Below are positions 52,358-59,826 of a stretch of DNA of 64,000 nucleotides, in pieces. The notes below the pieces were generated by a model that saw only the letters and a program-made list of their open reading frames with translations, was not told where the DNA came from and did not search any database. The first letter of the stretch is position 1. Each line of letters starts with the position of its first letter. Location: assembly GCA_028281765.1 (NCBI GenBank), contig JANQJF010000055.1, forward strand, positions 124,001 to 188,000, in the 5' to 3' direction. The translations under genes were made by a program, and so were the position numbers. The stretch comes from Planctomycetota bacterium (GTDB lineage: Bacteria > Planctomycetota > UBA1135 > UBA2386).

Positions 52358-54616
52358 CTACCGCCCCCCCTCGAGCTCCCGCCGCGCCGCCTCGGCCGCC
52401 TCCTCATCCCCCAGCGCGTCGTGCGTCGCCACGAGCCGCCGCAGAATCTGCTTCGCAAACGCCGGCGGCAACACCACCCCCTCCCGCATCCTCTCCCGCA
52501 AATCCACGAGGATCGGCAGCGCCGCGTCGTGCTTCCCCGCGTAGCGCAAGAGCCCCGCGAGATCGTTCCGCGACAGCAACGTCGAAACGTGCCCCTCCCC
52601 GTGAATCTCGCTCTTGATTCGCACGATGTCGCGCAGCTCGGCGATCGCCCCGTCGACGTCGCCGCGCAGCGCGAGCACCTGCGCCCAGTTCGCGCGCACG
52701 ATCAGCGTGTTCTGGTGTTCGGGGCCGAGGTACTCCATCGCGAGGTCGACGGCCTCCTCGAGGAGGCGCCGCGCCTCGGCGACCTCGTCCGGGTCCTCGC
52801 TCTCTTCGAGGCATGAGGCGAGCGAGTCCTTCGTGATCACCGTCAGTCGGGGCGCGCCGCGGCCGACGGTCTCGATCGTGTGCAGCGCGAGGCGCAGCTG
52901 ATACGCGGCCGCCGTGTAGCGGCCCTGATTCATCAGCAGATTCGCGAGATTGGCGCGCGAGTTCGCGACGTCCATGTGCGCTTCGCCGAAGCGCAGCAAC
53001 CGGCCGCGCAGCGCCGCCTTCATCAAGCTCTCCGCCCGTTCGTACTCCCCCGCCGCGCCGAGGATGCTGCCGAGGTGGTTGTTCACCTGGAGCGCGGTCG
53101 GGTGGTCGATCGGCAGGTGCTCATCGACGAGCACGACGGCCTTTTCCAGGACGTCTCGGGCCTCGTCGATCATTCCGAGCCCGTAGTAGGACACGCCGAT
53201 CGACGTGTAGAGACTCGCGCGGACCTGCGGTCGGTGCGACGTATCGGCATCGAGCTCCTGCACCGTCTCGTCCAGGAGATCCGCGAGCCGCACGTCGCGA
53301 CCGCGGCCGCTGTGATGCACGCCGGACAGGATGTTCGCCTGGAGCTGACTCAGCTCGGTGAGTTCGACGCGAGCCTCGTCCGCCTCGAAGTACGCGGTCG
53401 TGCTGACCCACAACGCGACGATCAACGCGAGCAGGACGAGCGTGCCGGCGCCCACCGCCGTGCGATGCCGCCGCACGAATCGGGAGACGAGATAGGCCGC
53501 GCTCGGCGGCCCTGCCTCGACGGGCTCATGGCGCAGAAGTCGATGGAGATCCGCAGCGAACTCGGACGCTGACGCGTAGCGACGCTCGCGTTCTTTGGCC
53601 ATCGCCTTCGCGACGATCCAGTCGAGGTCGAGAGGAACGCTCGCGCGACGGTTCGTACGCACGGCCACGGACAGGCGCTCGGGCTCGCGCTCGACGATCG
53701 CGCGAGCCGCGACCGGCAAGGGCAGGTCGCCGATGTCGTACGGAAGCCGCGCCGCGAACAACTCGTAGAGGATCACCCCCAGCGCATAGACGTCCGAGCG
53801 CGTGTCCAACGGCTCGCTGCCCGCCGTGAGCTGCTCCGGGCTCATGTACTGCAGCGTGCCGAGCACGTTGCCCGTCTCGGTCGCCATCGAGCGATCCTCG
53901 TCGTCCGAACGCGTGATGCGCGCGATGCCGAAGTCGATGATCTTCGGCTGGCCGGACGCGTCGACGAGCACGTTGGCCGGCTTGAGATCGCGGTGGACGA
54001 TCCCTTTCTGGTGGCCGTACTGCACCGCCTCACAGAGCAGGAGGAACACGCGGATCGTCGCCTCGAAATCGAGCTCCTCTACCCGCACGAACTCGTCGAG
54101 CGGCCGTGCGCCTTCGATCAACTCCATCGCGAAGTACGGCAGCGATCGACTGCCCTGATCGAACGTGCCCGCCTCGAACACCTGCGCGATCCCGGGATGA
54201 TGCAGGCTGCCGAGGATCTCGGCTTCGTATTCGAAGCGTCGCCGCGACTGCGGACTCGACAGCGCCGTGCGGATCATCTTCAGGGCGACCGCGCGCGCGG
54301 GGCGATCCTGCACGGCGCGGTAGACCATGCCCATGCCGCCCGCACCGATGAGCTCCTCGATCCGGAACTGACCGACCCGAGCGCCGTCGAACTCGGCCGG
54401 CATGCCGAGCTCCCGAAGCGACGCGTCGATGGCACCGCCGAAGTCGTGCTGCGTCGCGGCCGCGTCGAGATCCGCCTCGAGCAGCCCGAGCACTTCGACC
54501 TTCAGCTCGTCGTCATCGCCGCAGCGCTCGTCGAGCCACGCCGCGCGTTCCCCGTCCGGCACCTCGACCGCGGCTTCGAACAGCTCGCGAATTCGGGACC
54601 AACGCGCACTGTCCAT
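52358..54616 (-). CDS. Membrane Ser/Thr protein kinase with TPR extracytoplasmic domain
   Basis: 752 residues from the ATG at 54616. The kinase domain (~84-365) has GAGGMGMVYRA, Lys113 in AVALKMI, IVHRDLKPANVL (Asp210), IIDFG and YMSPEQL. A transmembrane helix lies at ~387-410 (AVGAGTLVLLALIVALWVST). The outer ~340 residues are a run of TPRs (RASLYTSIGVSYYGLGMIDE, ALQVNNHLGSILGAAGEYER, ANSRANLANLLMNQGRYTAA). This is the standard planctomycete serine/threonine kinase with a TPR ligand domain; the neighbouring TPR protein may be its partner. No sigma factor is adjacent. Confidence 0.95.
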   Translation of the reverse strand: MDSARWSRIRELFEAAVEVPDGERAAWLDERCGDDDELKVEVLGLLEADLDAAATQHDFGGAIDASLRELGMPAEFDGARVGQFRIEELIGAGGMGMVYRAVQDRPARAVALKMIRTALSSPQSRRRFEYEAEILGSLHHPGIAQVFEAGTFDQGSRSLPYFAMELIEGARPLDEFVRVEELDFEATIRVFLLLCEAVQYGHQKGIVHRDLKPANVLVDASGQPKIIDFGIARITRSDDEDRSMATETGNVLGTLQYMSPEQLTAGSEPLDTRSDVYALGVILYELFAARLPYDIGDLPLPVAARAIVEREPERLSVAVRTNRRASVPLDLDWIVAKAMAKERERRYASASEFAADLHRLLRHEPVEAGPPSAAYLVSRFVRRHRTAVGAGTLVLLALIVALWVSTTAYFEADEARVELTELSQLQANILSGVHHSGRGRDVRLADLLDETVQELDADTSHRPQVRASLYTSIGVSYYGLGMIDEARDVLEKAVVLVDEHLPIDHPTALQVNNHLGSILGAAGEYERAESLMKAALRGRLLRFGEAHMDVANSRANLANLLMNQGRYTAAAYQLRLALHTIETVGRGAPRLTVITKDSLASCLEESEDPDEVAEARRLLEEAVDLAMEYLGPEHQNTLIVRANWAQVLALRGDVDGAIAELRDIVRIKSEIHGEGHVSTLLSRNDLAGLLRYAGKHDAALPILVDLRERMREGVVLPPAFAKQILRRLVATHDALGDEEAAEAARRELEGGR

Positions 54617-54671
54617 CCGCGCATGGTAGCGACTCGAATCTGCGGCCGGGCCGGGAATCGGGCCTCCGGTG

Positions 54672-55004
54672 TCAGCGTCCCTCGATCGAGAACGGACAGT
54701 TGTCGAAGTTGTCCTCGAAACCGTCGTCGTCGTAGTCCTCCGAGAACTGATATGTCGAGCCGACCTCACCGGCGAACGGCGGCGCATGGACGATCGCGAA
54801 CCCGTGCGGAGGCACGTCGTAGACCCACACCGTCTCGGTCAAAGGGTCGAAGACGAAGTAGTCGATGGCCCACTCTCCCGAGTTTCTCGCCACGACCACG
54901 CTCGCGTCCTCGACCGCGAGTTCGCCGTCGAGATACCAGGCCTGGGCGGCGCACGGCGCCGCGAAGAGGGAGGAGAGGACGAACGCTACGAAGAAGGACT
55001 TCAT
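54672..55004 (-). CDS. Small secreted protein with calcium-binding-like acidic motif
   Basis: 110 residues with signal MKSFFVAFVLSSLFAAPCAA. The chain has an aromatic beta-rich centre (SGEWAIDYFVFDPLTETVWV) and ends EDYDDDGFEDNFDNCPFSI, a DxDxDG loop with a following Cys like the thrombospondin type-3 calcium repeat found on secreted bacterial proteins. Unknown function. Confidence 0.7.
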   Translation of the reverse strand: MKSFFVAFVLSSLFAAPCAAQAWYLDGELAVEDASVVVARNSGEWAIDYFVFDPLTETVWVYDVPPHGFAIVHAPPFAGEVGSTYQFSEDYDDDGFEDNFDNCPFSIEGR

Positions 55005-55079
55005 GTCGGTTTCCGAGCGGATGCTCGTCGACCAAGAAGCCGTCCGGACCCCGCCGAATCGGACCGGAAATCCCGGGAA

Positions 55080-56717
55080 TCAGCTCCCGACGACGACTGT
55101 CAATCCTTCGCTGAGCCGCGCACCGATCGGCGTGATCGCGGCGTCCCAGGAAACCCACTGCATTTCGACCGTGAGTCCGACGCTCGACGGATTCGGGGAC
55201 ACCGCGACGTCGAAGCCCGCCATGCCGTGCGCGTCGGTCGTCGCCGACACCGACATGAACGGGGACTGATACAGCGTGCAGCCGATCATGCCGACGGAGT
55301 CGAGCGGCAGCTCGCTCGGCACGCCGACGTAGAGCAGGGCCAAACCGTTGTCGAGAGCGCCGCGCAGCGACACGCGGAACTGCTCGCCGATCTGCGCGAG
55401 GCCGCGGGAGTCGATCGTCGGCACGCGACCGTTGCTGCCCTGACACCCCGCGCCGTGCGTGCGCAGGCGGCCGGGATTGCCCGTCGCGCCGAGGTCGAAC
55501 GCGTACGCGATCGACGCCCGGGTGCCCGCGACGACGTCGTCGAAGCCATCGTCGTCGATGTCGTAACCACGCGCGCCGCTCACGTTGTAGCCGAGCCGTT
55601 CGTTCTGCAGGCCACCGTAGAACGAATGGATCAGCGACGCGTCGGCACCGGAGAAGACGTGGACGGCACCGGCCTGACTCAGACCGCCGACGTCGGTATC
55701 CGGTGCTCCGACGCTGAAGTCGCCGAAGCCATCCCCGTTCACGTCGCCGGCACTCGACACGAAGCCGAAACCCGCACCGAAGACCGTGCTGGTGCCGACC
55801 TCCGGAATCGTCGAACCGATCAGGGTGTACATCACCGCACCGGTCGCCCCGGAGAACACGACGACCACGCCGTCGCCGACCAGCCGGTGCATTCCCAGGA
55901 TCAGGTCGTCGTGCCCGTCTCGGTCGACGTCGCCCGCTGCACGCACGAAGCCGGCACCGTTGCCATTCGGCATCGGCGAGTATGCGGACTCCGGGATGTT
56001 CAGGATCTCTTGCCCAGTCTGGCCGGAGAAGACCCGGACCACTTCCGTCGGCTGCGCGTCGTACACCACGACGTCGCCGTAGCCGTCCGCATCGACGTCT
56101 CCTGCCGCGGACGAAGAAGTCCAGGGATGGAGATTCCAAGTCCGCAGAACGCTGGCATCCGCGCCCGAGAACACGATGTGACGGTTGAAGCCCTCGAGCG
56201 GTCGACGCGCGATCGCGAGGAAGTCGTCGTAGCCGTCGGCATTGAGGTCACCGACAGGTGCGACGCCGGAGCCGAAGTTCCAGTCCGAAGGCTCGAGCGG
56301 ACCGTCGATCCGGTGGATCTCGGAGCCGTCGACCCCGGAGAACACGTAGGCCGAGCCGAAGCCGCCGTTCGCGCCGGAGGCGCCGATCAAGAGATCGTCG
56401 TAGCCGTCCGCATCGACATCCCCGACTCGACGGCACGGTCCGATCGGCATCGACTCGCTGCCGAGGATCGTATAGCGCACCGATCCGTCATCGCCGGAGT
56501 ACACCCGCACCGACCCGTCCGGAGAATCGAGCGAACCGCGCCAGACGCCGAAGTCGGCGTGGCCGTCTCCGTCGGTGTCGCCGAGCGCGCGCACGTCCGT
56601 CGGTTGCGGCGCGGCACCCGGCCGCGCGAAGAGAACCGCCTGCGCGAACGCACTCGACGAAATGGCCATGAGGACTACGGTCCCGACGACGGCCCCTTTT
56701 CCTGGTATCCGTGTCAT
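55080..56717 (-). CDS. Secreted seven-bladed FG-GAP propeller protein (paralogue 1)
   Basis: 545 residues with signal MTRIPGKGAVVGTVVLMAIS and ...SAFAQ. Seven FG-GAP motifs (DTDGDGHAD, DVDADGYDD, DLNADGYDD, DVDADGYGD, DVDRDGHDD, DVNGDGFGD, DIDDDGFDD) indicate one calcium-binding propeller. The C-terminal ~125 residues start RTHGAGCQGSNGRVPTID, contain LPLDSVGMIGCTLYQSPFMS and end in SEGLTVVVGS. It is highly similar throughout to 58115-59749, including the promoter. No Shine-Dalgarno sequence precedes the ATG; the -10 box lies 6 nt upstream, so the mRNA may be leaderless. Confidence 0.92.
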   Translation of the reverse strand: MTRIPGKGAVVGTVVLMAISSSAFAQAVLFARPGAAPQPTDVRALGDTDGDGHADFGVWRGSLDSPDGSVRVYSGDDGSVRYTILGSESMPIGPCRRVGDVDADGYDDLLIGASGANGGFGSAYVFSGVDGSEIHRIDGPLEPSDWNFGSGVAPVGDLNADGYDDFLAIARRPLEGFNRHIVFSGADASVLRTWNLHPWTSSSAAGDVDADGYGDVVVYDAQPTEVVRVFSGQTGQEILNIPESAYSPMPNGNGAGFVRAAGDVDRDGHDDLILGMHRLVGDGVVVVFSGATGAVMYTLIGSTIPEVGTSTVFGAGFGFVSSAGDVNGDGFGDFSVGAPDTDVGGLSQAGAVHVFSGADASLIHSFYGGLQNERLGYNVSGARGYDIDDDGFDDVVAGTRASIAYAFDLGATGNPGRLRTHGAGCQGSNGRVPTIDSRGLAQIGEQFRVSLRGALDNGLALLYVGVPSELPLDSVGMIGCTLYQSPFMSVSATTDAHGMAGFDVAVSPNPSSVGLTVEMQWVSWDAAITPIGARLSEGLTVVVGS

Positions 56718-56723
56718 GCCCTC

Positions 56724-56752
56724 ATCATAGCGGGTGAAGCTTCGGGCGTCAC
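56724..56752 (-). promoter_or_regulatory. Promoter of FG-GAP paralogue 1, predicting a leaderless mRNA
   Basis: On the minus strand GTGACG (56752-56747), a 17-bp spacer and TATGAT (56729-56724) form a sigma-70-like promoter. Only 6 nt separate the -10 from the ATG at 56717, so transcription should begin at or next to the start codon. The block CCGGGTGACGC-N16-TATGATGA is repeated upstream of paralogue 2. Confidence 0.75.
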
Positions 56753-56764
56753 CCGGTCGCGGTT

Positions 56765-58063
56765 TCAGCGTGCGAGCCAGCGCAACGCGATGCGTCGAAC
56801 TTCCCGATCTTCGTCCTCATCGAGCTCTCGCATGATCTCGTCGACCGTCGGTCGAAGCTTCGAGTGCCGTCGCGCGAGCCAGACGATCGCATCCGCCGCG
56901 TCGACGCGCGCGCCGAACGAGCGGTTCTGGACGGAGGACTTCAAAAGGTTCAGGGACGGCTCCCCGCCGAGGGCGAGAACGCCGAACGCGGACTCGTGGC
57001 TCGGATCCGAGGGATCGCGCAAGGCCGCCGCGAGTCGCTGAATCGCACCGCCGGGCAGGCGGTCCAGCGTGCAGATCGACTCGGGCAGCGGCTCGCTGTC
57101 GTCGAGTGGGAAGACCGAGGCCGCCTCTTCCGGATCTCTCGGCAACTTCTCCACGCGCAAGAACCACGGTCGCTCGACGCGGTCTCCCGTGCGAACGAGC
57201 GACGCGAACCAATCCAGCATCATCACGCCTTCCGAGATCTGCTCGACCGGACGACGTCGATCGTCGAGCGCACGGTAGATCAGCGGCAGGGAATCGAGCG
57301 CCCAATACGATTGGGACTGCAGCGCGAGCAGCGCCGCGCGGAACAGCTGCGGGTCGTGGCTCTCGAAGCACCGGACCAGCTCGGTCTGGACGACACGCGC
57401 GCGCGGTCCGTGCCAGCACAGCTCGTGCGCGGCCTTGACGCGTTCTTCGAGCGAGCCGTCGCGGAGCGCGCCCGCGAGCACGTCGACAGACCGAAGCTCG
57501 ACGTCGCGGCCCCATCCGGTGCGGTCCGCGAGATCCGCCGGGATCCCACCGCCGAAGATGTCCGTGTAGTACGAGGGTCCGTCAGGATCGGGCTTCAGGG
57601 TCCGCTCGACCCAGCCCTTCACGGTGTCGTCCGGGCCGCGCAACCGCGCGGTGTTCGGTCGCGGGTCCTCGATGCAACGCGCGACCGAGTCGTCGAAGCC
57701 GGTGCACCCGACCTGACGCAGGATCGTCCCGGAACGCCCGCGCCACTTCTCGATCTCGATCGTGAACCGCGGCGGATCCGCGTAGTAGAGACCGCAGAGC
57801 GCGTAGAGCTTCCCTGCGTCGGAGCCGGCACGCTCGAGCAAATCCCCGAATGCCGCGGCCGCGTCGTCCCGCGCGAGCAGCAACCGGAACGCGTGGACTT
57901 CGGGCGGCGCCTCCCCGGCATACCCGACCGCGGCGTCCTTGAACGTGTGGCATCTTGTGAGCACGCCGAACGCAATCGTCGAACGGTGTGGAGGCTCCGG
58001 TTGCTGCGCGGCACACGGCAGTGCCATCACGAGAAGAGCAGTCAAGGATCTCATCGAGCGCAT
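56765..58063 (-). CDS. Secreted HEAT/ARM-like helical repeat protein
   Basis: 432 residues from the ATG at 58063 (ATG at 58054 also possible), giving the signal MRSMRSLTALLVMALPCAAQ. The body is helical and contains HEAT-like pairs such as LEERVKAAHELCWHGPRARV, PQLFRAALLALQSQSYWALD, RSFGARVDAADAIVWLARRH and DREVRRIALRWLAR. Four cysteines in the first half may pair. It sits between the two FG-GAP paralogues on the same strand, 47 bp and 51 bp from them. No enzyme motif is seen. Confidence 0.75.
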   Translation of the reverse strand: MRSMRSLTALLVMALPCAAQQPEPPHRSTIAFGVLTRCHTFKDAAVGYAGEAPPEVHAFRLLLARDDAAAAFGDLLERAGSDAGKLYALCGLYYADPPRFTIEIEKWRGRSGTILRQVGCTGFDDSVARCIEDPRPNTARLRGPDDTVKGWVERTLKPDPDGPSYYTDIFGGGIPADLADRTGWGRDVELRSVDVLAGALRDGSLEERVKAAHELCWHGPRARVVQTELVRCFESHDPQLFRAALLALQSQSYWALDSLPLIYRALDDRRRPVEQISEGVMMLDWFASLVRTGDRVERPWFLRVEKLPRDPEEAASVFPLDDSEPLPESICTLDRLPGGAIQRLAAALRDPSDPSHESAFGVLALGGEPSLNLLKSSVQNRSFGARVDAADAIVWLARRHSKLRPTVDEIMRELDEDEDREVRRIALRWLAR

Positions 58064-58114
58064 CGTGCCAGATTTGCGCCGCACGCGCATGAATGCTGCG
58101 ACCTGGCTCCTCGC

Positions 58115-59749
58115 TCAGTTGCCCACTTCGACCGTCAATCCTTCGCTGAATCGCGCACCGATCGGCGTGATCGCGGCATCCCAGACGCCCCACTGCATCT
58201 CGACCGTGAGCCCGAGGTTCGCTGGATCGTTCGATACCGCGACATCGAAGCCGGACATGCCGAACGCATCCGTCGTCGTCGAGATCGACATGAACGGCGA
58301 CTGGTAGAGAGTGCAGCCGAGCAACCCGATCGAATCGAGCGGCAACTCGCTCGGGACGCCGACGTAGAGCAGCGCCGGTCCGAGAACGATCGAACCTCGC
58401 AGGCCGACACGGAACTGGTCTCCGAGCCGCGCGAACCCTCTGGCATCGATCGTCGGCACGTGGCCGGTGCTGACCGCACAACCCGCACCATGCGTCCGCA
58501 AGCGACCGGGGGTACCGGTCGCCCCTAGTTCGAACGCGTAGACGATCGAGGCGTGCGTACCCGCCACGATGTCGTCGAACCCGTCCGCGTCGACATCGAA
58601 GCCGAGGCCTCCATCGACGGCGATTCCGAGCTTCTCGTTCTGGAGGCCGCCGTAGAACGTGTGCAGGTGCGCCCCGTCGGCACCGGAGAACACGAACAAG
58701 GCCCCCACTTGGTCCAACACTTGGTCGGTGAACGGCGCGCCGACGGCGAAGTCGGCGTGGCCGTCGCCGTTGACGTCACCCGCCCCGGACACGACGCCGA
58801 AGCCGCCCCGCTCAGGAACGATCGGATCGATGCCTTGGAAGTACGAGTAGATCACGCCACCGGTCGCGCCCGAGATCACGAGAGCCCCGCCACCGACGAA
58901 GGCGCCGACGGGCGCCGTCCCGATGATCACGTCGTCGAAACCATCTCGATCGACGTCCCCCGCGCCCGCGACGCGGAGGTTCCCCGAGCCACCTACGGGA
59001 TTGTCGTAGACCGCCTTCGGGACTGAGAACAGCTCCGCACCGGTGCGGCCGGAGTAGATCCGCACCGCCTGGTCCGGCCAGGCCGGAAGCGGCATGCCGA
59101 TGTCCGCGCATCCGTCGCCGTCGACATCGCCCACACCTGCTGGCGCCCCGGAGATGTTCGGCCACTGGAACGTGTGCAGCACGCCTCCGTCAGCGCCGGA
59201 GAACACGATGTACTGATCCCACTCTTCGAAACTGCGGCGGGCCATCGCATGGAAGTCGTCGTAGCCGTCTCCGTTGACGTCGCCCAATCCGCAGATGCGT
59301 TGGCCGAACCGCCAGTCGTCGGGCTCGAGCGGCCCGTCGATGCGGTAGATCTGCGATCCGTCCAGGCCCGACAAGAGGAGAACGGCTCCATAGCCACCGT
59401 TCGCGAGAAAGGCCGAGACCAAGATGTCGTCGTAGCCGTCGGCGTTGATGTCCCCCGCTGCGGTCGCCCACATGCACTCTCCGGGAGCGGCGGCGACGTG
59501 TTCGAAGCGCGTCGATCCGTCCGCACCCGAGTAGACGCGCAGAGAGCCGTCCGGATGTGGTCCCGTACCGAGGTACGCGACGAAGTCACCGTAGCCATCG
59601 TCATTCGTATCGCCGGCGGCTTGGGTGAAGGTTGGCTGCGGGTACGCGCCAGGGCGCGCGTAGAGGACCGACTGCGCGAACGCGGTCGACGTGAGGGCCA
59701 TGAGGACTGCGGTCCCGACGACGGCCCCTTTTCCTAGTGTCCGTGTCAT
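58115..59749 (-). CDS. Secreted seven-bladed FG-GAP propeller protein (paralogue 2)
   Basis: 544 residues with signal MTRTLGKGAVVGTAVLMALT, seven FG-GAP motifs (DTNDDGYGD, DINADGYDD, DVNGDGYDD, DVDGDGCAD, DVDRDGFDD, DVNGDGHAD, DVDADGFDD) and the same C-terminal domain as paralogue 1 (RTHGAGCAVSTGHVPTID, LPLDSIGLLGCTLYQSPFMS, SEGLTVEVGN). The similarity runs from the promoter to the last residue, so the pair is a recent-looking duplication. Its ATG is preceded by a -10 box only 8 nt away and by no Shine-Dalgarno sequence. Confidence 0.92.
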   Translation of the reverse strand: MTRTLGKGAVVGTAVLMALTSTAFAQSVLYARPGAYPQPTFTQAAGDTNDDGYGDFVAYLGTGPHPDGSLRVYSGADGSTRFEHVAAAPGECMWATAAGDINADGYDDILVSAFLANGGYGAVLLLSGLDGSQIYRIDGPLEPDDWRFGQRICGLGDVNGDGYDDFHAMARRSFEEWDQYIVFSGADGGVLHTFQWPNISGAPAGVGDVDGDGCADIGMPLPAWPDQAVRIYSGRTGAELFSVPKAVYDNPVGGSGNLRVAGAGDVDRDGFDDVIIGTAPVGAFVGGGALVISGATGGVIYSYFQGIDPIVPERGGFGVVSGAGDVNGDGHADFAVGAPFTDQVLDQVGALFVFSGADGAHLHTFYGGLQNEKLGIAVDGGLGFDVDADGFDDIVAGTHASIVYAFELGATGTPGRLRTHGAGCAVSTGHVPTIDARGFARLGDQFRVGLRGSIVLGPALLYVGVPSELPLDSIGLLGCTLYQSPFMSISTTTDAFGMSGFDVAVSNDPANLGLTVEMQWGVWDAAITPIGARFSEGLTVEVGN

Positions 59750-59757
59750 TGCGCATC

Positions 59758-59786
59758 ATCATAGCGCGCGGGCTCCGAGGCGTCAC
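59758..59786 (-). promoter_or_regulatory. Promoter of FG-GAP paralogue 2, predicting a near-leaderless mRNA
   Basis: On the minus strand GTGACG (59786-59781) and TATGAT (59763-59758) are 17 bp apart, and 8 nt separate the -10 from the ATG at 59749. Sequence between and around the hexamers is conserved with paralogue 1 mainly at CGGGTGACGC and TATGATGA, while the spacer has diverged, which supports a functional promoter. Confidence 0.75.
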
Positions 59787-59826
59787 CCGGACGCCCTTCC
59801 CGAGACGCGTCGCGCGGCCGGACGGG

